Below, one piece after another: positions 49,447 through 58,711 of a stretch of DNA of 64,000 nucleotides. This DNA is from Plantibacter sp. Leaf314 (lineage in GTDB: Bacteria; Actinomycetota; Actinomycetes; Actinomycetales; Microbacteriaceae), in the NCBI RefSeq assembly GCF_001423185.1, contig NZ_LMOB01000002.1:414328-478327 (forward strand), given 5' to 3'. Each line of letters opens with the position of its first letter. The first letter of the stretch is position 1. The translations under genes were made by a program, and so were the position numbers. A model generated the notes under the pieces. It worked only from the letters and a program-made list of their open reading frames with translations. It did no database searches and was not told the origin of the DNA.

Positions 49447-50924
49447 GTCGGTCCCTGTCCCTGATCGTCGGCGGGGTCGTCGCGGTGACCGCGGTACACG
49501 GCGTCGAGCGACGGAGCGCGGCCGGCGGCCACGAGTTGCACGGCGAGGTTGCCGAGCGCCGAGGCCTCCACGGGGCCGGCGGTCACCGGCAGGCCCGTCA
49601 GCTCCGCGGTGCGCGCGCAGAGCAGCCGGTTGCGGGATCCGCCGCCGACGATGCGGACCGAACGGATCGGGACGCCGGTCAGGGCCGCAGCGGCCCGACC
49701 GGTCGCGGCGTACGCGGCGGCGAGGCTCTCGATGACGCTGCGGACGAGGTCCACGCGACCGCTCGGCGGGGTCCCTCCGGCCGCTCGGCAGAGCGCCGTG
49801 ATGCGGGCCGGCATGTCGCCGGGGACGAGGAGTCCGGGGTCGGCGACGTCGAACACCGTCGGTGGGACGGCCTCGGCCGACTCGGCGGCCGCCGTCGCCG
49901 CGGCGACGAGCGCCACCGGGTCGACGACGTGTCCGTCCTCCTCCGACCAGGCCCGCGCGCACTCGGTGAGCAGCCACATCCCCGAGAGGTTGCGGAGGAG
50001 GAGCGACGATCCCGCGGCGCCCGCCTCGTTCGTGAAGCCGGCCAGCCGCGCCGGTTCACTGAGGACCGGCTCGGCGAGACACACGCCGGCGAGCGACCAG
50101 CTGCCGCTCGAGACGAGCAGCTCGGCGCCGTCCGGGCGGGCGAACGCGAGCGCCGACGCCGTGTCGTGCTCGGCGACCCGGTGGACGGGGATCGCGGCGC
50201 GCGCGCCCAGACGAGCGGTGATCTCGGGGGTCGTCGAGCCGACCAGGGTGCCCGGTGCGACCACGGGCGGGTAACGGAATCCGCCGAGCCCCCACCGCTC
50301 GACGAGCGATCCCGCCCAGTCGCCGGAGCGCTGGTCGAGCAGCTGGGTCGTGGAGGCGATCGTGCGCTCGGCACCGACGACGCCGGTGAGCAGCCAGACC
50401 CAGAGGTCGGGGACGAGCAGGACGGTCGGTGCCTCGGTCGTCGGCGGTCCGGCCTTCGAGCCCGCAGCGAGCGACCGGAGCTGGAAGGCGGTGTTGATCG
50501 GGTGTTCGATCACGCCGGTGACCGCGTACGCCGCGGCGGGGTCGACGAGGGCGGCGGCGCGCTCCGGCTCGTGCTCGTCGGCACCGCGGTGGTGCCGGAC
50601 CTCGGGGACGGACGAGGCACGACGCGAGGTGCCCAGAACGGGCAGGCCGACATCGACACCCCAGCTGTCGATCCCGATGCCGTCGAGCGCGCCACCCGCC
50701 GCCTCCGCGTGCCGGACCGCCACTGCGAGGCCGATCAGCGTCTCCTCGAACAACCGCTCGGCGTCCCACACGAGCCGTCCGTCGCGCACGACCGGGCCGT
50801 TCGGGAAGCGGTGCACCTCGACGAGCCGGAGATGCTCGCCCTCCCACCGCCCGAGGATGACACGACCGCTCGACGCACCGAGGTCGACGGCGGCGTGGAA
50901 GCTCGGGACGGTGGACGCGGTCAT
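49443..50924 (-). CDS. rhamnulokinase-like FGGY kinase
   Basis: The 493-residue product has strong RhaB features: AAVDLGASSGRVILG, IGIDSWGVDVGL, EHDTASALAF, SSGSWSLAGVCL and the C-terminal GGGSRNRLLCARTAELTGLPVTAGP. It should phosphorylate a keto-deoxy-sugar such as L-rhamnulose. A class II aldolase follows, but no rhamnose isomerase gene is present in the window, so the physiological substrate may be another ketose. ATG 50924 overlaps the PfkB stop. Confidence 0.82.
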   Translation of the reverse strand: MTASTVPSFHAAVDLGASSGRVILGRWEGEHLRLVEVHRFPNGPVVRDGRLVWDAERLFEETLIGLAVAVRHAEAAGGALDGIGIDSWGVDVGLPVLGTSRRASSVPEVRHHRGADEHEPERAAALVDPAAAYAVTGVIEHPINTAFQLRSLAAGSKAGPPTTEAPTVLLVPDLWVWLLTGVVGAERTIASTTQLLDQRSGDWAGSLVERWGLGGFRYPPVVAPGTLVGSTTPEITARLGARAAIPVHRVAEHDTASALAFARPDGAELLVSSGSWSLAGVCLAEPVLSEPARLAGFTNEAGAAGSSLLLRNLSGMWLLTECARAWSEEDGHVVDPVALVAAATAAAESAEAVPPTVFDVADPGLLVPGDMPARITALCRAAGGTPPSGRVDLVRSVIESLAAAYAATGRAAAALTGVPIRSVRIVGGGSRNRLLCARTAELTGLPVTAGPVEASALGNLAVQLVAAGRAPSLDAVYRGHRDDPADDQGQGPT

Positions 50925-51925
50925 CGCGGCTCGACCTCCGACCGCGGTGGTGTCGCCGGTTCACGCAGGGGCGTCGCCGGGTCGGGGTCGCGGACGGCGA
51001 TCGGGAGCGGTGCACCGTCGAGCGAGGTGAGGACCGTCGTCGCGCTCGACACCGCGAGCGCGCCCCAGGCGGCGGCCGTCGCGACGGCGGTCGCCGGATC
51101 GTCCTGCCCGTCCGGCCCGCGGAGGCCGACGAGGAAGCCGGCGAGCGAGGCGTCTCCGGCACCGGCGGTGTTGACCACGGTCGCCGCGGTGTGGGCGTGC
51201 CACAGGCCGGCGGACGACCGCACGAGCGCACCGTCGGCCCCCATGCTCACGTAGACGAGGTCGCAGCCGGCCCGGTGCAACTCGTCCGCAGCGTCGGCGA
51301 CGTCACCGACCGTCAGCAACTCCCGGCCGGTGAGTTCGGCGAGTTCGTGGGCGTTCGGTTTGAGCAGGTGCACCAGATCGAGGTTCGCGACGGCGGTCTC
51401 GAGGGCCACGCCGGCGGTGTCCACGGCGACGCGCGCTCCGCGACCCGCGGCCGCCCGGAGCAGCTCGAGGATGTCGACGAGTCCGCCGCCCTCCGCGACC
51501 GTGGGGATCGTCCCGGAGAGGACCAGCCAGTCCGCGCCGATCCGGTCGATCTCGCGCACCGACGCCGCGACGACCGCGGCCCAGTCCGCGGCCCGCAACG
51601 GGATCGCGGGCTCGTTGACCTTGGTCGTGCCGGTCGCGTCGTCGAGGATCGTCGTGTTCACCCGGGTCCGTCCGTCGGTCGGGACCACGGCGAGGAGGGG
51701 CTGCAGGGCGGGGTCGGCGGCGAGGATCCGGCCGTCCTCCCCCATCGGCACGACGGCTCGGACGGGCAACCGGGACAGGGTCACGGCCCTGGCGACGTTG
51801 ACACCCTTCCCGCTCAGCTCGGTCGAGACGCCGACCGCCCGGTTGACGTCGCCGAGGCGCAGCCCGTCGACGCGGTAGGTCTGGTCGATCGCGGCCGCCG
51901 GCGTGACGGTCACGATGCCGCTCAT
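50921..51925 (-). CDS. PfkB-family sugar (phosphate) kinase, 1-phosphofructokinase-like
   Basis: The 334-residue product starts IVTVTPAAAIDQTYRVDGL like FruK/LacC enzymes, then GKGVNVARAVTLSRLPV (substrate loop). The catalytic anion-hole motif NTAGAGDASLAGFLVGL is near residue 235. It should use a fructose- or tagatose-phosphate-like substrate and may prime the bisphosphate cleaved by an aldolase of the island. ATG 51925 overlaps the DeoR stop. The C-terminus is a disordered Pro/Glu tail. Confidence 0.85.
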   Translation of the reverse strand: MSGIVTVTPAAAIDQTYRVDGLRLGDVNRAVGVSTELSGKGVNVARAVTLSRLPVRAVVPMGEDGRILAADPALQPLLAVVPTDGRTRVNTTILDDATGTTKVNEPAIPLRAADWAAVVAASVREIDRIGADWLVLSGTIPTVAEGGGLVDILELLRAAAGRGARVAVDTAGVALETAVANLDLVHLLKPNAHELAELTGRELLTVGDVADAADELHRAGCDLVYVSMGADGALVRSSAGLWHAHTAATVVNTAGAGDASLAGFLVGLRGPDGQDDPATAVATAAAWGALAVSSATTVLTSLDGAPLPIAVRDPDPATPLREPATPPRSEVEPR

Positions 51926-52707
51926 GCGCCGACCCCGATCGTCTCGACACGGACGCCGGTCGTGAGGAGGGCGTCGAGGGTCGGTTCGTCGACGCCGTGA
52001 TGCACCACCGCCACGTCGAGGCGGGCGGCCGGGACGGACGCCGCGAGGCCGTCAGCCCCGAACGTCGCGGGGTCGCCCAGCAGGATCGCCGTGGAGGCGA
52101 GTTCGACCGCGGCCGCGACGACCGCCGCCTCCTCCGGCGAGGCGTGGAGCAGTCGGCCGTCCGCGGAGACACCGAGCGCCTCGACGACCGCGACGTCGAG
52201 GCGGAGGCCGGCGAGCTGCTCGCGCGCCCAGGCGCCGGTGAGGACACCGCGCCCGTCCGCCGTCCCGCCGACGAGGTGGACGACGGCCGATTCCTCGGCA
52301 GCGGCCGCGGCCAGCGCGACCGGCACCGAACCGGTCACGATGACGGTCCCGGCGGTCGTCGCGAGGCCGGCGGCGAGCGCCTCGCAGGCGGATCCCGCGC
52401 CGAGGAAGACCGCTGAGCCGGGATCGACCAGGGTCCTCGCCCGCGCGGCGAGCGCACCGGACGCCCCGGAGTCCTGGCCCGGGTCGAGGTCGACCCGCAC
52501 CGCACCGCCGTGCGCGCGTCGGAGGCGTCCGTCGAGTTCGAGGACGCGGAGGTCGCGTCGGATCGTCTCCTCGGTCACGCCGAGGCTTGCGGCGAGCACG
52601 CCGACCTCGACCCGCCCGTCCTGATCGAGTCGGGTGAGGATCTCCCGCCGCCGGTCGTCCACCGGGCTGGACGTGGCCGTGCCACGACCGCCGACGGAGG
52701 CGCTCAT
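51922..52707 (-). CDS. DeoR-family regulator inside the operon
   Basis: The 261-residue product has the DeoR winged helix (RREILTRLDQDGRVEVGVLAASLGVTEETIRRDLRVLELDGRLRRAHGGAV) and a phosphosugar-binding domain (VFLGAGSACEALAAGL, VTGSVPVAL). It lies between two kinase genes with ATGA overlaps on both sides, so it is made together with the enzymes and probably controls them by feedback. Effector unknown. Confidence 0.88.
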   Translation of the reverse strand: MSASVGGRGTATSSPVDDRRREILTRLDQDGRVEVGVLAASLGVTEETIRRDLRVLELDGRLRRAHGGAVRVDLDPGQDSGASGALAARARTLVDPGSAVFLGAGSACEALAAGLATTAGTVIVTGSVPVALAAAAAEESAVVHLVGGTADGRGVLTGAWAREQLAGLRLDVAVVEALGVSADGRLLHASPEEAAVVAAAVELASTAILLGDPATFGADGLAASVPAARLDVAVVHHGVDEPTLDALLTTGVRVETIGVGA

Positions 52708-54293
52708 CGTCCCACCCCGGCACGGTCGTCACGTTCGGACGCCGGACCGTCGGGGCTCGACTCCTCGCCCCGCCGTCGCCACCAGGGGCCGATGGCCTCG
52801 ACGAGCTCGTCGAACGCGGTTCCGACTCCGGCCCAGTAGGCGGCCGAGGCGTCCGTCGGCAGGACGGCGGGTGCGTGTCGGACGACGTCGTGCTGGGCCT
52901 GTTCCACTGACGGCAGGAGCCCGGTCGCGACCCCGGCGACGATCGCGGCGCCGAGGGCACCTGCCTCCTCGGAGTCGACGACCGTCACCGGCGCTCGAAG
53001 CGCGTTGGCCACGAGTTGCACGTACAGCGGCGACCGCGCGAGGCCACCGCCGAGGACGATCGGTTCATCCCACCGGAACCGTTCGCCGAGCGCCCGGGTG
53101 TGCCAGCGGTGCATGAGCACGATGCCCTCGAGGGCTCCGCGCAGCACATGCGCCCGGGTGTGCCAGTCACGGACGCCGGCGAGCGTGGCAGACGCTTCGG
53201 CGCCGAGCGGCGAGTCCGATTGGAAGGGCAGCACGAGCGGCACCTGCTCCTCCGGAGGGAGCGCCGCGGCCTCGGCGATCAGCGCGTCGCGGCCGGTGGC
53301 GTCGGTCACGCCGAGCAGCCGGAGCGTCCAGTCGAAGGAGGGCGATGCGGTCGCCGAGGTGGACATCGCGATCCGCAGGTCCGGGGTGATCGAGAGGCGG
53401 GACTGCCACCGCGGGTCCACGTCGGGCCGGGTCGTCGTCACACCGTTGGTGCTGAACGAGCCGGCCACGAGGGCGAGCCGCCCGGGGACGAGCGCTCCCA
53501 TGCCGATCGACGAGGCCTGCACGTCGTGGAGCCCCGAGACGACCGGCGTCCCGGCGACGAGGCCCGTGCTCGCGGCGGCCGCTGGGAGTACCCGCCCGAC
53601 GATCGTGCCGCTCGGGTTGATCGGCGGCAGCAGGCGGAGCAGTTCGGCGGGCAGGCCGTAGGCGTCGAGGACCTCGGCGCTCCAGGTGGCGGTCCCGACG
53701 TCCAGGAAGGAGGCGCAGGCGTCGGAGTAGTCGGTGGAGATCTCACCGGTGAGCCGCAGGCGGACCACGTCCTTGCAGAAGAGCATCGCGTCCGCCTGCT
53801 CGACGCGTTCCGGGTCGTGCCGGAGCAGCCAGCGGAGGAGGTTGCCGGCGGCGCCCGGCGTCGGCAGCTGTCCGGAGCGTTCGAGCACCACGCGCAGCCG
53901 GTCCGGATCGGCCGCGAGTTCAGCGGCCTCGACGTGCGCCCGGGAGTCCATCGCCGTGATGGCCGGGCCGACGGGCGCTCCCGCAGCGGTCACGAGGTGC
54001 AGGCCGTCGCCGTGGCCCGTGATCCCGACGGCGGCGACCAGGTTCGGGTCGACACCCGCCGTCGCCATCACCTCCGAGACCGCGTCGGCGACCGCGGCCC
54101 ACAGGGCGTCCTGCGACCGCTCGGCGTGCCGGGCGACCGGACGGTCGACGGGGCTCGCGCGCCGAGCGACGGCGACCGGCCGCAACCGCTCGTCGTGCAG
54201 GACGGCCTTGACGGCGGTCTGCCCGACGTCGATCCCGAGCAGGAACCGCGACCCCGACTCGTGGGGTGCGCTGTGCGGCCCGTGCTCAGCCAT
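52704..54293 (-). CDS. FGGY kinase, xylulose/erythritol-kinase-like
   Basis: The 529-residue product has LLGIDVGQTAVKAVLHDE, VGITGHGDGLHLV, SDACASFLDVGTATWS, VSGLHDVQASSIGMG, LVAGSFSTNGV and the terminal GGGLARSPLYVQLVANALRAPV. Overall it is nearest to the L-xylulose/erythritol kinase branch. ATG 54293 is chosen because GGAAGG stands 6 bases upstream; another in-frame ATG lies 8 codons earlier. First gene of the long minus-strand operon. The C-terminal 30 residues are charged and probably disordered. Confidence 0.82.
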   Translation of the reverse strand: MAEHGPHSAPHESGSRFLLGIDVGQTAVKAVLHDERLRPVAVARRASPVDRPVARHAERSQDALWAAVADAVSEVMATAGVDPNLVAAVGITGHGDGLHLVTAAGAPVGPAITAMDSRAHVEAAELAADPDRLRVVLERSGQLPTPGAAGNLLRWLLRHDPERVEQADAMLFCKDVVRLRLTGEISTDYSDACASFLDVGTATWSAEVLDAYGLPAELLRLLPPINPSGTIVGRVLPAAAASTGLVAGTPVVSGLHDVQASSIGMGALVPGRLALVAGSFSTNGVTTTRPDVDPRWQSRLSITPDLRIAMSTSATASPSFDWTLRLLGVTDATGRDALIAEAAALPPEEQVPLVLPFQSDSPLGAEASATLAGVRDWHTRAHVLRGALEGIVLMHRWHTRALGERFRWDEPIVLGGGLARSPLYVQLVANALRAPVTVVDSEEAGALGAAIVAGVATGLLPSVEQAQHDVVRHAPAVLPTDASAAYWAGVGTAFDELVEAIGPWWRRRGEESSPDGPASERDDRAGVGR

Positions 54294-54369
54294 CGGCGGC
54301 CTTCCGTTCGTCGTCATCGTCGTCGTCGGGTGCGCCCGATCATGTTGATCTTTGCACCGATCCCACCGA

Positions 54370-54403
54370 ATCGGAAGGGATATCGGACAGATTCGGATAC
54401 GCT
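54370..54403 (+). promoter_or_regulatory. candidate DeoR operator repeats and -10 of the divergent regulator
   Basis: Three direct repeats ATCGGA, ATCGGA and TTCGGA start at 54370, 54382 and 54392, close to one helical turn apart. They end just before the TACGCT hexamer (54398-54403) that should drive the DeoR gene. Direct repeats are typical of DeoR-family operators. Confidence 0.45.
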
Positions 54404-54425
54404 GGCCGGACCGGACGGAGGAGTC

Positions 54426-55196
54426 ATGTACCCAGCAGAGCGTCACGCCGCGATCCTCGCGGGCGCCCGCCACGGCGACGGTGCTCTGTTGGTCGCCGAG
54501 CTGAGCAGCCGACTCGGCGTCACGCCGGAGACCATCCGGCGCGACCTCGCGGTGCTCGAGCGACAGGGGCTCATCCGCCGCCACCATGGTGGCGCGGTCC
54601 TCACCCGACGATCCGCATTCGAGCCCAGCCTCCAACGACGCCGCGAGGGCGAGCGCATCGAGCGCGCCGCCGTCGCCCGGCTCGTCGTCGAGCAGCTCCC
54701 CGCGGAAGGGGTCGTCCTCCTCGACTCCGGCGCGATGACCCTCGAGGTCGCCGCACTCCTCCCCCACGCCAGCCGACTCCTCGTGGTGACGAACAGCCTG
54801 CCGATCGTGGCCCTGCTCGGTGGCCGACCGCGACTCACCGTGCTCGCCCTGCCCGGACGGGTCCGCGCCGTCACGCAGGCGACCGTCGGCGCGTGGACCG
54901 TCGAACGGCTGTCGGGCCTCCATGCCGACGTCGCCGTGCTCGGCGCCAACGGGGTTGGGCTCACCGCCGGAGCCACGACGACCCTGCCCGAGGAGGCCGA
55001 GGTGAAGCGGGCGATGCTCGCTATCTCCAGGCGACGCATCCTCGCCGTCACCGCCGCGAAGTTCGGCACCACCTCGTTCCACCGCGCCGCGGGGCTCGAC
55101 GAGTTCGACCAGATCGTGACCGACGACGGGATCGACCCTGACACCGTCGACGCGCTCGCCGAGAGCGGTCCCGAGCTGCTGCTGGCCACCACCTGA
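54426..55196 (+). CDS. DeoR-family regulator, divergent copy
   Basis: The 256-residue product has the winged helix (ERHAAILAGARHGDGALLVAELSSRLGVTPETIRRDLAVLERQGLIRRHHGGAVL) and the sugar-phosphate domain with VVLLDSGAMTLEVAALL and DVAVLGANGVGLTAGATTTLPEEAEVKRAMLA, typical of true phosphosugar sensors. ATG 54426 has GGAGGAG. It is divergent from the six-gene kinase operon and followed by an aldolase, making it the likely main regulator of both. Confidence 0.9.
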   Translation: MYPAERHAAILAGARHGDGALLVAELSSRLGVTPETIRRDLAVLERQGLIRRHHGGAVLTRRSAFEPSLQRRREGERIERAAVARLVVEQLPAEGVVLLDSGAMTLEVAALLPHASRLLVVTNSLPIVALLGGRPRLTVLALPGRVRAVTQATVGAWTVERLSGLHADVAVLGANGVGLTAGATTTLPEEAEVKRAMLAISRRRILAVTAAKFGTTSFHRAAGLDEFDQIVTDDGIDPDTVDALAESGPELLLATT

Positions 55197-55251
55197 CCAT
55201 CCACACCGGCACCGGGTTGATCGTCCCGTGTGCATCCCGAGAGGAACCACC

Positions 55252-56070
55252 ATGACGCTCGTCTCCACCGCCGCGCTCCTCGACGCGCAGCGCGCCGTGC
55301 TCGCCTTCAACGTCGTCCAGCTCGAACACGGCGAGGCCATCCTCCGCGGCGCCGAGCTCGCGGGCCGGGGCGTCATCCTGCAGGTCTCGGAGAACGCGGC
55401 GAAGTACCACGGCGGCCTCGCACCGATCGGGCTCGCGAGCCTGGAGCTCGCACGTGGGACCGGTACCGCGACGGCCGTCCACCTCGATCACGCCGAGGAC
55501 GAAGCGCTCGTGGAGGAGGCGGTCCGGCTCGGCTTCACCTCGGTCATGTTCGACGCCGCGACCTTGCCCGACGCCGAGAACCGCGAACGCACCGCAGCGG
55601 TCGCCCGGGCGGCTCAGGCGCAGGGGGTCTGGGTCGAGGCCGAACTCGGGGCGATCGGTGGCAAGGGTGGCGCGCACACGCCCGGCGTCCGCACGGACGT
55701 GGACGACGCGGTCGCGTTCGTCGAGGCCACGAGAGTGGACGGGCTCGCGGTCGCGGTCGGCAGCTCGCACGCGATGACGTCGCGGAGCGCGACCCTCGAC
55801 TTCGGGCTCATCCGAGAACTCGCGTCGGCCGTCCCGGTCCCGCTCGTCCTGCACGGTTCGAGCGGCGTGAGCGATGCGGACCTCGTGCGGGCGGTGGACG
55901 CGGGCATGCGGAAGATCAACATCTCGACGCACATCAACGGGATCTTCACCCGCGCCGTGCGCGAACGGTTGGACGCCGACCGCTCGCTCGTCGACCCGCG
56001 GAAGTACCTCGGGCCCGCCCGTGACGCCGTCGCCGCCGAGGTCGCGCGGCTCCTCGCCCTCGTCGCCTAG
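55252..56070 (+). CDS. class II ketose-bisphosphate aldolase
   Basis: The 272-residue Zn-dependent aldolase has the metal His and neighbouring acid in TAVHLDHAEDE, ELGAIGGKGG, VAVGSSHAMTSRSATLDFGLI and LVLHGSSGVSD. It is closer to GatY/KbaY-type tagatose or fructose bisphosphate aldolases in size than to 340-residue glycolytic FbaA. ATG 55252 is preceded by GAGAGGA and lies 55 bases after the DeoR gene, probably co-transcribed. It may cleave a product of the PfkB kinase. Confidence 0.86.
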   Translation: MTLVSTAALLDAQRAVLAFNVVQLEHGEAILRGAELAGRGVILQVSENAAKYHGGLAPIGLASLELARGTGTATAVHLDHAEDEALVEEAVRLGFTSVMFDAATLPDAENRERTAAVARAAQAQGVWVEAELGAIGGKGGAHTPGVRTDVDDAVAFVEATRVDGLAVAVGSSHAMTSRSATLDFGLIRELASAVPVPLVLHGSSGVSDADLVRAVDAGMRKINISTHINGIFTRAVRERLDADRSLVDPRKYLGPARDAVAAEVARLLALVA

Positions 56071-56108
56071 GACTCGTCGCCGACGCGACCGTCAGTCGAT
56101 CGAGTCGG

Positions 56109-56408
56109 TCACAACCAGTGGACGATGTCCGGGTCCAGGCAGACCCCGCCGAGGCCCTCGGTGGTGGTGACGCCGTCCGCGAAGCGGACCTCCACGGTTC
56201 GTCCCTCCATACGCACGTACTCGGCCCGGAGCCCGAGTCGGAACGGGACGTCGGTCGACGCGGTGGCCGCATGGCTCGCGCGTTCGGGGACCGTGATGAC
56301 CAGGCGGTGGGCTCGCCCCGCTGCATCCACGATCTCGGCCTCGATCCGTCCCGGAGATTCGTCGGACATCCGCTGCACCGCGGTCGCCGCGACGATCACC
56401 TGGGTCAT
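56109..56408 (-). CDS. hypothetical protein, 99 aa
   Basis: Not recognised. The product is a small soluble protein predicted to be mainly beta strand (RIEAEIVDAAGRAHRLVITVP, LRAEYVRMEGRTVEVRFADG). It lies after the ABC operon on the same strand (150-base gap) and is convergent with the aldolase, 38 bases away. Codon use is native. No link to sugar metabolism can be shown. Confidence 0.5.
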   Translation of the reverse strand: MTQVIVAATAVQRMSDESPGRIEAEIVDAAGRAHRLVITVPERASHAATASTDVPFRLGLRAEYVRMEGRTVEVRFADGVTTTEGLGGVCLDPDIVHWL

Positions 56409-56558
56409 GTCGCGATTCTCGCACCCCGTGGAGGGTGGCGTCGAGGCGGAGCGAATCGCCCGCTCATCGGGAACGGATGCTTCCGGACGCAGCGCGACGG
56501 CGCCGGAGCTCGAAGCTCCGACGCCGTCGCGGTCTGTCGTGCGGGGTGGCCTTCGGGC

Positions 56559-57554
56559 CTAGCCGCACTTGGACTGGTAGACGGCATCCTTCGCGTCGCC
56601 GTCGACGTTGTCCTTGGTGATGATGGTGAAGCCGGTCTCGATCTTGGCCTCGACCTTGTCACCGTTGAGGGCCGCGATCGCCTGGGCGACGCCGTCCTTG
56701 CCGATGGTGGCCGGCTCCTGAGCGACGAGCGCCTGGACGGTGCCCTCCTTCAGCTGCTTGACCTGGGCGGGACCCGCGTCGAACCCGACGATGGTGACCG
56801 AGTCCTCCTTGCCGGCCTGCTTGACACCGGTCGCGGAACCTTCAGCCGCGAACAGGTTCGCTGCGAAGATGCCCACGATGTCGGGGTCCTTCTGGAGCGC
56901 CGCGGTCACGATCTCAGCAGCCGTGGACGGCTCGTTGTGGCTGTACTGCACACCGAGGTCGGTGAACTTGTCATCGCCCTTGACCGCTTCCTGGAAGCCC
57001 TCGGCACGGGCGTCCGTGGTCGAGATGCCGGGGTCGACCGAGACCACGAGGACCTTGCCGCCCTCGGGGTGTGCTTCCTTGATCGCGTCGAACGCCGCAG
57101 CGCCGCCGCCCTTGTTGTCGCTCGAGATCTGCGAGACCGCGAACGACGGGTCGTCGACCGTGGTGTCGACGAGGACGACCTTGATGCCCGCGTCGGCAGC
57201 AGCCTTCAGCGGAGCCTCCATGGCCTTCACATCGGTCGGGGCGACGAGGATCGCGTCCGGCTTCGAGGCGACGACCGAGTCGACGAGCGGCTTCTGCAGC
57301 GTCGGGTCGAACTTCTCCGGGCCCTGGGTGGTGACCGTGGCACCGGCGTCCTTCGCCGCCGACTCGATACCGCACTGCATCGAGATGTAGAACTCGTCAC
57401 CGGCGACACCCTGGATGAACGCGATCTTGTAGCCGTCGGAACCTGCGCCTGCGCTGCTGCCGCCGGAGCTCGCGCCACCGGAACACCCGGTGAGCATGAG
57501 GCCTGCCGACGCGCCGAGCGCGAGGACTCCGAGAACTGACTTCTTCCACTTCAT
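56559..57554 (-). CDS. sugar ABC transporter substrate-binding lipoprotein (CUT2 type)
   Basis: The 331-residue product has a lipoprotein signal (VLGVLALGASAGLMLTGCSGG) and a Gly/Ser linker. The RbsB-like two-lobe domain follows (YKIAFIQGVAGDEFYISMQCGIESAAKDAGATV; DAILVAPTDVKAM; GKVLVVSVDPGISTTDARAEGFQEAV). It captures a monosaccharide or polyol outside the membrane. Third gene of the set ATPase-permease-binding protein, 71 bases after the permease. A single Cys pair may be present in the mature protein. Confidence 0.92.
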   Translation of the reverse strand: MKWKKSVLGVLALGASAGLMLTGCSGGASSGGSSAGAGSDGYKIAFIQGVAGDEFYISMQCGIESAAKDAGATVTTQGPEKFDPTLQKPLVDSVVASKPDAILVAPTDVKAMEAPLKAAADAGIKVVLVDTTVDDPSFAVSQISSDNKGGGAAAFDAIKEAHPEGGKVLVVSVDPGISTTDARAEGFQEAVKGDDKFTDLGVQYSHNEPSTAAEIVTAALQKDPDIVGIFAANLFAAEGSATGVKQAGKEDSVTIVGFDAGPAQVKQLKEGTVQALVAQEPATIGKDGVAQAIAALNGDKVEAKIETGFTIITKDNVDGDAKDAVYQSKCG

Positions 57555-57625
57555 TGTGATTACCCGTTTCTCTTGAACTGCTGGACTACTAGGGATGGTG
57601 CTGGGGAGGGTCGAACTATTGGGGG

Positions 57626-58711
57626 CTATTTCTTCTTCCTGCTGACGAGGGCTCGCCAGAAGCTGGTGGATCCGCCGCGGGCTGCGGAGGAACGACGGAC
57701 CTGGTCGACGTAGACGGCCAGGATGAGGACGGCGCCGACCGCGACCTGCTGCCAGAAGGGCTGCACGCCGGTGATGACGAAGCCGTTCTGGAGGACGGCG
57801 GGGATGAACAGACCGACGACGGTGCCGAAGATCGTGCCGTAGCCACCGAACAGCGAGGTGCCACCGATGACGACCGCGGCGATGACGTTCAGGTTCGTCT
57901 GCGACTGACCGGCGATCGCGGTCGTGCCGAACTGCGACAGCGACAGGATGCCGGCGAGGCCCGCGAGTCCACCCGAGATGGCGTAGATGCGGATGAGGTG
58001 ACGGTCGACCTTCACGCCGACGCGTCGCGCCGCCTCTTCGCTCGAGCCCACCGCGTAGGTGTAGAGGCCGAACTTCGTCTTGTGGAGCACGAGGGCGCCG
58101 ATGATGACGACGACGAGGGCGATGACCGAGATGATCGGGACGGCGCCGAAGATGTTGCCGTAACCGATCGAGTCGGTGAGCACGGACGGCACCTCGCGGA
58201 TGTCGACACCGCCAGTGAGGATCTGGGCGAGGCCGAGCGCCATGCCGAGGCTACCGAGGGTGACGATCAGCGGCGGCACCTTCGCCTTGGAGATGAGGAG
58301 GCCGTTGAACGTGCCCCAGACGATGCCGACACCGATCGACACGAGGATGCCGACGATCGCGGTGCCCCAGTCGTCGCCGCCCATGGCCCGCATCGTCGTC
58401 GCGGACACGACGCCCGAGAAGACGAGGACGGAGCCGATGGAGAGGTCGATGCCCGAGGTGATGATGACGTACGTCATGCCGACGCCGAGCACCGCGAGGA
58501 TCGACGCGTTCTGCACGACGAGCCGCAGGTTCGACAGCTGCGCGAAGGTGTCGGGGGCGATCGCGGAGAAGATCGCGATGACGACGAGGAGGACGATGAA
58601 GATCTGGAAGGCCTGCGCCTTGAAGAGCTTCCGGATCGGGGTCTCCCGATCCTTGGCCGTCTCGATGGCGGTCGTCTCCGGCCCCATCTCGGCTTGCTTC
58701 ACCGCGCTCAT
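57626..58711 (-). CDS. sugar ABC transporter permease (CUT2 type)
   Basis: The 361-residue membrane protein has eight to ten helices and the BPD_transp_2 signatures ITSGIDLSIGSVLVFSGV and the later GGTSLFGGYGTIFGTVVGLFIPAVLQNGFVI. The long polar N-terminus (about 35 residues) is cytoplasmic. ATG 58711 overlaps the ATPase stop (ATGA), which ensures balanced synthesis. Confidence 0.92.
   Translation of the reverse strand: MSAVKQAEMGPETTAIETAKDRETPIRKLFKAQAFQIFIVLLVVIAIFSAIAPDTFAQLSNLRLVVQNASILAVLGVGMTYVIITSGIDLSIGSVLVFSGVVSATTMRAMGGDDWGTAIVGILVSIGVGIVWGTFNGLLISKAKVPPLIVTLGSLGMALGLAQILTGGVDIREVPSVLTDSIGYGNIFGAVPIISVIALVVVIIGALVLHKTKFGLYTYAVGSSEEAARRVGVKVDRHLIRIYAISGGLAGLAGILSLSQFGTTAIAGQSQTNLNVIAAVVIGGTSLFGGYGTIFGTVVGLFIPAVLQNGFVITGVQPFWQQVAVGAVLILAVYVDQVRRSSAARGGSTSFWRALVSRKKK

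Noticed and set aside
43303..52707. Sulfoquinovose (Yih-type) pathway in the sugar island
   Set aside because: A YihT-like aldolase, PfkB kinase, epimerase-like protein and DeoR regulator are present, but there is no sulfoquinovosidase, isomerase or sulfonate exporter, and the genes are split over two operons.
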